This document shows, piece after piece, positions 54,369 through 64,000 of a stretch of DNA of 64,000 nt. Below the pieces are notes generated by a model. It saw nothing but the letters and a program-made list of their open reading frames with translations. It did not search any database and was not told where the DNA came from. A program made the translations under genes and the position numbers. How positions within the stretch are numbered: position 1 is the first letter of the stretch; each line of letters opens with the position of its first letter. The DNA lies in contig NZ_PDWR01000006.1 of the NCBI RefSeq assembly GCF_010211755.1, positions 62,001-126,000 on the forward strand, in the 5' to 3' direction. This DNA is from Pseudoxanthomonas sangjuensis (GTDB lineage Bacteria > Pseudomonadota > Gammaproteobacteria > Xanthomonadales > Xanthomonadaceae).

Positions 54369-54383
54369 CAATCATTCTCATTC
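54367..54383. promoter_or_regulatory. Candidate Fur box upstream of bfd
   Basis: GACAATCATTCTCATTC; its complement GAATGAGAATGATTGTC agrees with the classical Fur consensus at most positions. It lies 57 bp before bfd, an iron-release gene that Fur commonly represses. Confidence 0.6.
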
Positions 54384-54440
54384 CTAGTTGAATGGGACCG
54401 GGCCGATCCGGCCCGCCCGCCAGTCCCCGCCGTCCGTCCC

Positions 54441-54641
54441 ATGTACGTCTGCATCTGCAATGGGGTCACCGACCACCAGATCCGCGAGGCCGCCGCCAGC
54501 GGCGTGCGCACTGTCGCCGAACTGACCATGCGCACCGGCTGCGGGGCGACCTGCGGCGCCTGCCTGGAAATGGCCGCCGAGATCCTCGACGAGGTCCACG
54601 CGAAGCAGGAGTTCCCGCTGCAGGTACTCTGCGCGGCGTGA
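54441..54641 (+). CDS. bfd: Bacterioferritin-associated ferredoxin
   Basis: 66 residues with the BFD-type 2Fe-2S ligands C4-x-C6 and C-x2-C in [10 protein letters not shown]. It passes electrons to bacterioferritin to release stored iron when iron is short. bfr follows after 109 bp, and the Fur-like site precedes it. Confidence 0.93.
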   Translation: MYVCICNGVTDHQIREAAASGVRTVAELTMRTGCGATCGACLEMAAEILDEVHAKQEFPLQVLCAA

Positions 54642-54644
54642 GCG

Positions 54645-54669
54645 GCCGCCTCTCCCGCGGAGAGGCGGC
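54645..54669. terminator. Hairpin after bfd
   Basis: Perfect 11-bp stem GCCGCCTCTCC/GGAGAGGCGGC with a CGC loop, no T-run on the plus strand (GAAAA follows). It could separate bfd from bfr expression. Confidence 0.5.
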
Positions 54670-54750
54670 GAAAATGAACACGATTCGCGTTACGTCGTGC
54701 GTTCGCGCGAAGGGTTAAGCTGCGGCGTCACCACCGACGGAGCGCGGCCG

Positions 54751-55193
54751 ATGAAAGGCGATCCGAAGATCATCGAGTACCTCAACAAGGCGCTCTACAA
54801 CGAGCTGACCGCGATCAACCAGTACTTCCTGCACAGCAAGATGCTGAAGAACTGGGGCCTGAAGGAACTGGCCGAGCACGAGTACAAGGAATCGATCGAC
54901 GAGATGAAGCACGCCGACTGGCTGGCCGAGCGCATCCTGTTCCTCGACGGCCTGCCGAATTTCCAGGCGCTGGGCAAGCTGCGCATCGGCGAGAGCCCGC
55001 GCGAGGTGATCGCCTGCGACCTGGGGCTGGAGATGGAGGCGATCCCGTTGCTGCGCGAGGCCATCGCCTACGCCGAGCAGGTGCAGGACTACGTCAGTCG
55101 CAAGCTGTTCGCCGACATCCTCGATTCCGAGGAAGAGCACGTCGACTGGCTGGAGACCCAGCTGGACCTGATCGCGCGGATCGGCGAGCCGAA

Positions 55194-55221
<28 letters not shown>
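54751..55221 (+). CDS. bfr: Bacterioferritin
   Basis: 156 residues, four-helix bundle. It stores iron as a 24-mer. Ferroxidase ligands are E18 (YNELTA), E51 and H54 (DEMKHADWL, which also contains heme-ligand M52), E94, and E127/H130 (EEEHVDWL). Its 3' end overlaps the convergent histidine-kinase gene by 28 bp. Confidence 0.95.
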
Positions 55222-57727
<2,506 letters not shown>

Positions 57728-57746
57728 CGGTCGGCGTCTTCGTGCC

Positions 57747-59942
57747 TTACAGCACGGCGTTGTGGAAATCGAAGCCGAGGTCGCTGCCGACGCCCTGCAC
57801 CAGATTGCCCTGGATGAAGTCCACGCCGCCCAGCCACATCGCCGCCGCCGCCTGCGGGTCCTCGACCTGCTGGCCGATCACCTGCAGGCCATGGCGGTGC
57901 GCCAGGTCGATGATGCCGCGCAGCTGGTCGCGCAGCACCGGGTCGTTGTGCGCGGTGGCGTAGCGGTTGGACACGCGCAGGTAGCCCAGCGGCAGCTGCG
58001 ACAGCAGGGCTTCCGCGTCGTGGCCGGGTTCGTACTGGCTGAGGCAGAACTGCACGCCGGCGGCCATCAGCCGCTGGCAGAACTGGCGCAGGGTGACGGT
58101 GTGGATCAGCGCGTCGGCCAGGCGCAGGTCGATCACCAGCGACGACGGCTCCACGCCGCGCGCGGCGATCGCCTGCAACAGCCAGTCGGCCGAATCGTCG
58201 CGCGCCAGCGAGCGCGGCGACTGCGAGACGAACAGGCGCAGCGACACGCCTTCGGCCTGGTTCTTCGCGAGCAGGTCCAGCACCAGGGTCACCACCCGGC
58301 GGTCGAACTCGACGATGCGCCCGGCCAGTTCCGCGGCCGGCACCGCCTGCGCCGCCGAAACCAGCGAGCCGTCGCTCTGGCGCAGGCGCAGCAGCACCTG
58401 GTACTGCGCCGCTTCGCTGCCGGCCACCGAGACGATCGGCTGGAACGCCAGCTCCGGCGTCGCTTGGGCCAGGGTCGTGGTCATGGCGTCTTCGACCGGC
58501 GCCGGCGGCGCGTAGGCGGCGACATCGCCGGTCTGCTGGCGCGCCAGCAGGGCCGCGCGTTCGGTCGCCTCCAGCGCGCTGCCGCTGTCGACGAAGCCCT
58601 GCGGCAGCGCCGCGTAGCCGACCACGCCGCGCAGGCGCAGGGTTTCGCCGTCGCGCAGCATGAAGGCCTGCTGGGTCAGGCCGTCGCGCAGGCCGTGGGC
58701 GAACGCCTGCAGCGCGTCAGGCGCGATGCCGCTGGCCAGCGCGAGGAAGTTGTTGTCGCTGAGCCGGGCCAGCAGGTGCGGCTGCGCGGCTTGCGCCAGG
58801 CGGCGGCCGGCCTGGCTCATCAGCTGCTCGAAATTCGCATAGCCATAGCGCTCGCGCAGGCTCGACGCGCTGCCGATCTCGATGAAGAACAGGCCGGCCA
58901 CGTCCTGCCGCTTGATCGTCGCGGCGAGCTGCTGCAGCACGAAGGTGCGGGTGGGCAGGCCGGTTTCCGGGTTCAGCGATTGCGCGGCGGCTTCGGCGAC
59001 CACCGGCGCGCGCAGGCGCGCGCGCAGGATCCGGTTGGATACCGCGGCGATCAGGTGGCGCGGGCGGATCGGCTTGGTCAGGAAATCGTCGGCGCCGCTC
59101 TCCAGCACTTCGTACTGGCGCTCCGGGTCGGGGTCGCCGGTCAGGAACACGATCGGCAGGTGCAGGTATTCGGGCTGCTGGCGGATCAGCTGGGTCAAGT
59201 CCATGCCATCGCGGCCCGGCATGTGCAGGTCCATCAGGATCAGGTCGGGCTGGAACTTGCGGATCGCGTCGAGCACGCCTTCCGACTGCATCTGCACTTC
59301 CGCCTGCATGCCGGCGCCGTGCAGCACGCTCTGCGCGAACAGCGCCTGGCCGCGGTCGTCCTCGACGATCAGCACGCGGTACGGCGACTGCGCGTCGCCG
59401 CTGCCGTCGCCCGAAGCGGCCGGCGGCGAACCGGCATCGCCGCCCGCGCTGCCGTCGGCATCGCCGCCGCCCTTGGGCGCGCGCGCGGCGGGGCGCTTGG
59501 CCGCGGTCTTCGGCAGGGCTTCCGCGGTCGCCGGCGCGGCGGGCATCGCCGCCACGGGCGCCGCCGCGGGTTTCGACGACAGGTCCACGATGATCGGCGA
59601 ATCCGGCGCGGCCGGGGCGAGCGTGGCGGCGATGGTCGCGCGCTCGACGGCGCCGGCGAGGACGGGTTCGATCGCGGTCGAATCGATCGCGGCCAGGTCG
59701 GCCGCGATCGCGGCGTACGCCGAATCGAAGTCGGGCTGCGGCGCCGGCACCGCGACGGGCATGGTCAACGGTGCGGTGTCGACGCTGGCGGCGGGGTATT
59801 CGGCGTACGCGGTTTCGATGCGCGCCGGCGGCGCGTCCTGGTCGGTCCAGCGGCGCCAGAAGCGCGCAGGCGGGGTCTCGGCACGCAGGCGCGAGCGCGA
59901 CGATTCATCCTGCGATCGTGATGTGGATTCGTTGGCAGGCAT
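57747..59942 (-). CDS. Response regulator with degenerate GGDEF and EAL domains (FimX-like c-di-GMP receptor)
   Basis: 731 residues. A long low-complexity N-terminus (1-185) is followed by a receiver ([30 protein letters not shown]), a GGDEF-like domain in which the active motif is replaced by SDNNF, and an EAL-like domain in which the motif reads QVLLR. Neither catalytic signature survives, so it should bind rather than make or break c-di-GMP, as in FimX. A role in type IV pili or surface behaviour is inferred from FimX alone. It is upstream of the hybrid kinase in the same direction. Confidence 0.82.
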   Translation of the reverse strand: MPANESTSRSQDESSRSRLRAETPPARFWRRWTDQDAPPARIETAYAEYPAASVDTAPLTMPVAVPAPQPDFDSAYAAIAADLAAIDSTAIEPVLAGAVERATIAATLAPAAPDSPIIVDLSSKPAAAPVAAMPAAPATAEALPKTAAKRPAARAPKGGGDADGSAGGDAGSPPAASGDGSGDAQSPYRVLIVEDDRGQALFAQSVLHGAGMQAEVQMQSEGVLDAIRKFQPDLILMDLHMPGRDGMDLTQLIRQQPEYLHLPIVFLTGDPDPERQYEVLESGADDFLTKPIRPRHLIAAVSNRILRARLRAPVVAEAAAQSLNPETGLPTRTFVLQQLAATIKRQDVAGLFFIEIGSASSLRERYGYANFEQLMSQAGRRLAQAAQPHLLARLSDNNFLALASGIAPDALQAFAHGLRDGLTQQAFMLRDGETLRLRGVVGYAALPQGFVDSGSALEATERAALLARQQTGDVAAYAPPAPVEDAMTTTLAQATPELAFQPIVSVAGSEAAQYQVLLRLRQSDGSLVSAAQAVPAAELAGRIVEFDRRVVTLVLDLLAKNQAEGVSLRLFVSQSPRSLARDDSADWLLQAIAARGVEPSSLVIDLRLADALIHTVTLRQFCQRLMAAGVQFCLSQYEPGHDAEALLSQLPLGYLRVSNRYATAHNDPVLRDQLRGIIDLAHRHGLQVIGQQVEDPQAAAAMWLGGVDFIQGNLVQGVGSDLGFDFHNAVL

Positions 59943-60011
59943 CCGGCTTCCCCAAGCTTGGCCCCATTATGCGATGAAGTTCACGCTGAGGGGAAACCTC
60001 CCGGCGAGACT

Positions 60012-60620
60012 TCAGTCCGACGCGGCCGGCGCCTCGACCGGACTGCGGAACAGGGCCCGCAGGCCGCGGACCAGGCGGCGCCACACCCACCACACGGTCA
60101 GGGCCGCGAGCACGCTGACGGCCAGCACTACGACCAACGCGATAACCGGGTGCGCCCAGGCCAGCGACAGGCCGCCGACCACCACCGCATCCTCGGCGAT
60201 CGACGCGGTCCAGTTGCTGACCGGCTCCGGCGAGGTGTTGAGCAGCGCGCGCGAACCGGATTTCAGCAGATGGCTGGTCAGCGCCACGCCGGCGCCGGCG
60301 GCCAGCACTCCCGTGCTCAGTTCGCCGTCCGGCGACAGCGTGGCCGCGGCGAGGAAGGCGCCGGCCGGGATCCGCGCCAGGGTCTGCACCAGGTCCCAGC
60401 CCGAATCGACGCCGGGGATCTTGTCGGCGAAGAATTCGGCCAGCGCCAGCGCGCCCGAGGTGCCCAGCACCCACCACGACTGGGTGACCTGCAGCGCCGG
60501 CGGCAGGTCCAGCCAGCCGAGGGCGCCGGCCAGGCCGATGCCGAACACGGTCAGATAGACCCGGATGCCGGCCATCCATGCCAACAGTATCCCAATTACG
60601 AAAAGATGCGCTTCGGACAT
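60012..60620 (-). CDS. DUF4126 membrane protein
   Basis: 202 residues with about five hydrophobic segments and the family's AGIRVYLTVFGIGLAG start, EFFADKIPGVDSGWD and SHLLKSGSRALLNTSPEP blocks. The function of the family is unknown. The start ATG 60620 follows AGGGGA. Divergent from the next gene. Confidence 0.85.
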   Translation of the reverse strand: MSEAHLFVIGILLAWMAGIRVYLTVFGIGLAGALGWLDLPPALQVTQSWWVLGTSGALALAEFFADKIPGVDSGWDLVQTLARIPAGAFLAAATLSPDGELSTGVLAAGAGVALTSHLLKSGSRALLNTSPEPVSNWTASIAEDAVVVGGLSLAWAHPVIALVVVLAVSVLAALTVWWVWRRLVRGLRALFRSPVEAPAASD

Positions 60621-60773
60621 GGCGGCAAATCCCCTAGACTCGGCGACGGGACGCGGGTCGCAGCGGCCCGAGTATAGGGCCGCAGTCTGGCTGCTGCCTG
60701 AGTGGGCGCGCGCATCGGGGCAGGATGGCGTGCGCGGGGAAACCGTGATCCGGAGCCATTCGACAGACCGCCG

Positions 60774-61502
60774 ATGCTGAACCAGCCGCCGCCGCATTTC
60801 CGGATCGTGCAAAGCCGCGTGTCGTCGCGCGGCCTGTTGCTGGCGTGCATCGTCGCCGCGTTGTGGCTGGCCAGCGTGGTGGCGACCTGGCTGTGGGCCG
60901 GCCAGCTCGCCGCGCCGGGCTTGGGCGATGCCAGCCGGCGCCTGCACGCGGCCGAGCGCGAGCTGCGGACGCTGCGCGCGCAGGTCGAGGAACTCGACCA
61001 GCGCAGCGCGACGCTGACGCGCTCGGACCAGATCAGCCGCCAGGCCAACCGCGAGCTGCAGGCGACGCTGGCCCAGCGCGACGAGGAACTCGCCGGCCTG
61101 CGCGCCGACGTGGCCTTCTACGAACGCCTGGTCGGGCCGACCGCCAAGCGCCAGGGCCTGAACGTGTTCTCGTCCGAGTTCGCCAGCGCCGGCGGCAACG
61201 TGTGGAAGTACCGCATCGTGCTGACCCAGAACCTCAATCGCGGCGCGATCAGCGCCGGGCGCATGCGCTTCACCGTCGAGGGCATGCACAACGGCAAGCT
61301 GGCCAAGCTCGACTGGGGCCAGTTGCACCAGCAGCCGGGCACGCCGGAGCAGCCGTATTCGTTCCGCTACTTCCAGCAGCTCGAGGGCAGCGTGATGCTG
61401 CCGGCGGGCTTCGTCCCGCAACGCGTGCGCGTGTCGCTGCGCGGCGACGACTTCGCGATCGAGCGCGATTTCGACTGGAAGGTCGACGACGCGCGCACCT
61501 GA
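60774..61502 (+). CDS. Single-pass membrane protein with periplasmic coiled coil (hypothetical, DUF6776-like)
   Basis: 242 residues: a short cytoplasmic start, one membrane helix (about 20-45), a heptad-rich coiled coil (55-115), then a beta-rich domain with VWKYRIVLTQNLNRG and FRYFQQLEGSVMLPAGFVP. The order and the bactofilin gene 34 bp downstream are common in gammaproteobacteria, suggesting the two act together in the envelope, but no activity is known. Confidence 0.7.
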   Translation: MLNQPPPHFRIVQSRVSSRGLLLACIVAALWLASVVATWLWAGQLAAPGLGDASRRLHAAERELRTLRAQVEELDQRSATLTRSDQISRQANRELQATLAQRDEELAGLRADVAFYERLVGPTAKRQGLNVFSSEFASAGGNVWKYRIVLTQNLNRGAISAGRMRFTVEGMHNGKLAKLDWGQLHQQPGTPEQPYSFRYFQQLEGSVMLPAGFVPQRVRVSLRGDDFAIERDFDWKVDDART

Positions 61503-61536
61503 TTCCCCTTCGCACGACCCGTACCGGAGCACCGCC

Positions 61537-61965
61537 ATGTTCAAGCACAAACCCATCCATCGCCACGGCGCCAACGTCGATACGCTGATCGGCGCCAAGG
61601 TCGTGATCCGCGGCGACGTGGTGTTCAGCGGCGGGCTGTACGTCGAGGGGCGGATCGAGGGCAAGGTGCTGGCCGAACCGGACCAGCCCTCGCTGCTGAT
61701 CCTGGCCGAGGAGGGCAGCATCGTCGGCGAGGTGCAGGTGCCGACCGTGGTGATCAACGGCCAGCTGCACGGCGACGTGCACGCGACCGAACGGGTCGAA
61801 CTCGCGCCGAAGGCGCGCGTGCTCGGCAACGTGCACTACAAGGTCGTCGAGATGAGCGCGGGCGCGACCCTGACCGGCCGCCTGATCCACGCCGATGCGG
61901 CCGGCGCCGAGGCCACCCCGCTGTCGGTGGTGCCGGCGGCGCGCGCGGACGCGGCGCACGGCTGA
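61537..61965 (+). CDS. Bactofilin (polymer-forming cytoskeletal protein)
   Basis: 142 residues. A short N-terminal tail precedes a right-handed beta-helix: IGAKVVIRGDVVFSGGLYVEGRIEGKV, GEVQVPTVVINGQLHGDVHATERVELAPKARVLGNVHY and GATLTGRLIH. Bactofilins self-assemble into filaments without nucleotide and position envelope enzymes or shape the cell. Likely cotranscribed with the membrane protein gene before it. Confidence 0.92.
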   Translation: MFKHKPIHRHGANVDTLIGAKVVIRGDVVFSGGLYVEGRIEGKVLAEPDQPSLLILAEEGSIVGEVQVPTVVINGQLHGDVHATERVELAPKARVLGNVHYKVVEMSAGATLTGRLIHADAAGAEATPLSVVPAARADAAHG

Positions 61966-62092
61966 CGCGGCGGGCTTGAGCGGCATGCAATGCCGCGTTC
62001 CAAAAATTTCAAGCGCGCGGCGCCTCCGCGCCGGCTCGCGGCGGCGGCGCGTGGCTTAGAATCGCCGGTAGAAATCTTCTCCCGGCCCCCCC

Positions 62093-63007
62093 ATGAACTC
62101 CGCTTCCGTTGCCGCCGCGCCCGCGCGCGGCGGGTTCGTCGTCTTCGCGCTGTCCCTGGTCTACGTGATCTGGGGCTCGACCTACCTGGCGATCCGCTTC
62201 GCGCTGGAGGGCGGTTTCCCGCCGTTCCTGCTCGGCGGCATCCGCTTCGTGCTCGCCGGCGCGCTGATGTTCGCGTTCCTGCGCCTGCGCGGCGTGGCCG
62301 CGCCGACGCTGGCGCAATGGCGCAACGCCGCGGTGATGGGCGTGCTGTTGCTGTTGCTCGGCAACGGCATGGTCAACGTCGCCGAACAGAGCGTTTCCTC
62401 CGGCATCGCCGCGGTCGTGGTCGCCTCGGTGCCGCTGTGGATGGGCATCTTCGCCGCGCTGCGCGGACAGCACCCCAGCCGCATGGAATGGGCCGGCACC
62501 GCGATCGGTTTCGCCGGCGTGCTGTGGCTGAACGCCGGCGGCATGCAGGGCGGTTCGTTCGCCGGCCTCGCCGCGCTGCTGGTCGCCTGCGTCGCCTGGT
62601 CGTACGGATCGGTGTGGAGCCGCGGCCGCGACCTGCCGCCGCCGTTCATGGCCGCCGCGGCGCAGATGCTGTGCGGCGGCGCGGCGATGCTGCTGGCCGC
62701 GCTGCTGACCGGCGAGCGTTTCGCGGCGGCGCCCACGCCCGGCGCGTGGGCCGCGTTCGCCTACCTGGCGGTGTCCGGTTCGCTGGTCGGTTTCAGCGCC
62801 TATGTCTGGCTGCTGCACCACGTGCGCCCGGCGCTGGCCGGCAGCTACGCCTACGTCAACCCGGTGATCGCGGTGCTGCTGGGCGCGTGGCTGGCGCGCG
62901 AGCGCTTCGGCGGGCACGAACTCGGCGCGATGGCGCTGATCGTCGCCGGCGTGGTCGTCATCTCGGTGGCGAAACTGGGCAGGCAGGCGACGGAGAGGCG
63001 GGCATGA
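62093..63007 (+). CDS. EamA/DMT-family exporter
   Basis: 304 residues, ten helices in two EamA repeats: SLVYVIWGSTYLAIRFALEGG, GNGMVNVAEQSVSSGIAAVVVA and a second repeat with YAYVNPVIAVLLGAWLARE. YedA-like; substrates are probably amino acids or metabolites, not determinable here. Its last codon overlaps rarD by four bases. Confidence 0.88.
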   Translation: MNSASVAAAPARGGFVVFALSLVYVIWGSTYLAIRFALEGGFPPFLLGGIRFVLAGALMFAFLRLRGVAAPTLAQWRNAAVMGVLLLLLGNGMVNVAEQSVSSGIAAVVVASVPLWMGIFAALRGQHPSRMEWAGTAIGFAGVLWLNAGGMQGGSFAGLAALLVACVAWSYGSVWSRGRDLPPPFMAAAAQMLCGGAAMLLAALLTGERFAAAPTPGAWAAFAYLAVSGSLVGFSAYVWLLHHVRPALAGSYAYVNPVIAVLLGAWLARERFGGHELGAMALIVAGVVVISVAKLGRQATERRA

Positions 63008-63924
63008 GCGCCGGCGTCGACCGCAAGGGGCTGGCCGCGATCGCCTTCGCCTTCGTCATCTGGGGCGTGGTGCCGCTGTACTGGAATGCGCTGAAGATCG
63101 TGCCTTCGTTCCAGATCATCGCCCACCGCATCGTCTGGAGCGCGCTGCTGGTGCTCGGCTGGCTGGCGCTGAAGAACGGCATGGGCTGGTGGCGCGAGAT
63201 CCGCGCCAAGCCGAACGCGTTGCGCAACCTGGCGCTGAGCAGCGCGCTGATCGCGTTCAACTGGGGCCTGTACATCTGGGCGGTGAACGCCGGCCACGTG
63301 GTCGAAACCAGCCTCGGCTACTTCATCAATCCGCTGCTCAACGTGGTGCTCGGCGTGCTGGTGCTGCGCGAACGCCTGAACGGCCCGCAATGGCTCGCGG
63401 TCGGCTGCGCCGCGCTCGGCGTGGCGTGGCTGACCTGGCAGTCCGGCGCGCCGCCGTGGATCGCGCTGGGCCTGGCGTTCTCGTTCGGGCTGTACGGGCT
63501 GGTGCGCAAGCTGGTCGCGGTCGACGCGGTCGGCGGACTGGCGGTGGAAAGCCTGTACCTGCTCGCGCCGGCGCTGGCGTTCCTGGCGTGGAGCGAAGCC
63601 GGCCACGGCGGCGGCTTCGCCGGCGGCTGGGGTCTGGGCATCGACCTGTTGCTGGTGGTCGGCGGCGCGGTCACCGCGCTGCCGCTGGTCGGCTTCGCCT
63701 ATGGCGTGCGCCGCATCCCGCTGTCGATCGTCGGACTGATGCAGTACATCGCGCCGACCCTGCAGCTGCTGATTGGGGTGCTGATCCTGGGCGAGCCGTT
63801 CGGCCACGAACGCGCGGTCGGCTTCGCCGCGATCTGGCTGGGCCTGCTGCTGTTCGCCGGCGACGGCCTGTGGCGCTCGCGCGGCGCGTTGCGCGTCGCG
63901 GCGGAAGGCGCGACGTCGCGCTGA
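63004..63924 (+). CDS. rarD: RarD-type EamA transporter
   Basis: 306 residues, ten helices. RarD subfamily features are FAFVIWGVVPLYWNALK, HRIVWSALLVLGWLALK, NWGLYIWAVNAGHVVETSLGYFINPLLNV and LSIVGLMQYIAPTLQLLIGV. The start overlaps the preceding EamA gene (ATGA). The 76 bp after the stop show nothing recognisable. Confidence 0.9.
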   Translation: MSAGVDRKGLAAIAFAFVIWGVVPLYWNALKIVPSFQIIAHRIVWSALLVLGWLALKNGMGWWREIRAKPNALRNLALSSALIAFNWGLYIWAVNAGHVVETSLGYFINPLLNVVLGVLVLRERLNGPQWLAVGCAALGVAWLTWQSGAPPWIALGLAFSFGLYGLVRKLVAVDAVGGLAVESLYLLAPALAFLAWSEAGHGGGFAGGWGLGIDLLLVVGGAVTALPLVGFAYGVRRIPLSIVGLMQYIAPTLQLLIGVLILGEPFGHERAVGFAAIWLGLLLFAGDGLWRSRGALRVAAEGATSR

Positions 63925-64000
63925 TCCCGCGGTCGGTCCCGCGGCGCAACATGACCAACGTCGGTTGCGGCCGGAAGGTCGCGACCCTAGGCTCGGGCTC

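Noticed and set aside
54645-54669. A classical rho-independent terminator after bfd
   Set aside because: The stem is strong but followed by GAAAA, not Ts, so it is listed only as a hairpin of uncertain role.

Overview
The window is very GC-rich, densely coded DNA from a member of the Xanthomonadaceae/Lysobacteraceae (Xanthomonas, Lysobacter, Luteimonas or Pseudoxanthomonas relatives). The assignment rests on TonB-dependent receptors, a LacI-controlled xylan locus close in content to the Xanthomonas xylan system, degenerate c-di-GMP signalling proteins and the family's typical intergenic repeats. No rRNA, CRISPR array, insertion sequence or prophage was seen. All functions are read from sequence motifs and family knowledge; nothing was searched.

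Layout. (1) 1-4.4 kb: the C-terminal part of a TonB-dependent receptor, a strong terminator, and a secreted serine hydrolase fused to a VanX-like D-Ala-D-Ala dipeptidase. (2) 4.4-12.2 kb: a nitrite-assimilation island. It holds a siroheme-synthase N-terminal module (minus strand), the nitrate-responsive pair nasT-nasS, then nirC-nirD-nirB-cobA. The latter operon is preceded by two NtrC palindromes, a perfect sigma-54 promoter and a transcription attenuator that NasT probably overrides. (3) 12.3-29.4 kb: xylose and glucuronoxylan catabolism: xylB, xylA, xylose symporter, divergent LacI repressor, GH67 alpha-glucuronidase, acetylesterase, ManD, GH43, GH3 and uxuB. (4) 29.4-36.7 kb: a GH9 enzyme, then a three-gene module for non-phosphorylative pentonate breakdown (FAH-family dehydratase, IlvD/EDD dehydratase, GntP permease). 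(5) 36.7-38 kb: a VOC-family protein and a glycine-zipper lipoprotein. (6) 38-51.2 kb: a minus-strand operon (exuT-like transporter, GH10-lactonase fusion, GH115 remnant, uxaC, GH10 xylanase) divergent from a plus-strand unit (TonB receptor, GPH symporter, cytoplasmic GH43, aldose epimerase). (7) 51.2-53.6 kb: a MazG-like pyrophosphohydrolase paired with a RecB-nuclease/DUF2075-helicase fusion beside tRNA-Met, a plausible defence cassette. (8) 53.7-64 kb: housekeeping and signalling genes: rppH, bfd, bfr, a frameshifted hybrid histidine kinase, a degenerate GGDEF/EAL regulator, a DUF4126 protein, a coiled-coil membrane protein, bactofilin and two EamA transporters (the second RarD).

How they fit together. 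Outer-membrane receptors would import xylo-oligosaccharides released by the GH10 xylanases. GH67, GH43, GH3 and the acetylesterase strip them in the periplasm, and the GPH symporter plus cytosolic GH43 finish the job. Xylose enters the isomerase route. Glucuronate enters through the ExuT-like carrier and goes through UxaC, UxuB and ManD to 2-keto-3-deoxygluconate. A second route is suggested: a secreted lactonase fused to a xylanase, an aldonate permease and two dehydratases could take oxidised xylose to alpha-ketoglutarate semialdehyde. Five LacI-type palindromes sit upstream of these units, in two sequence classes.
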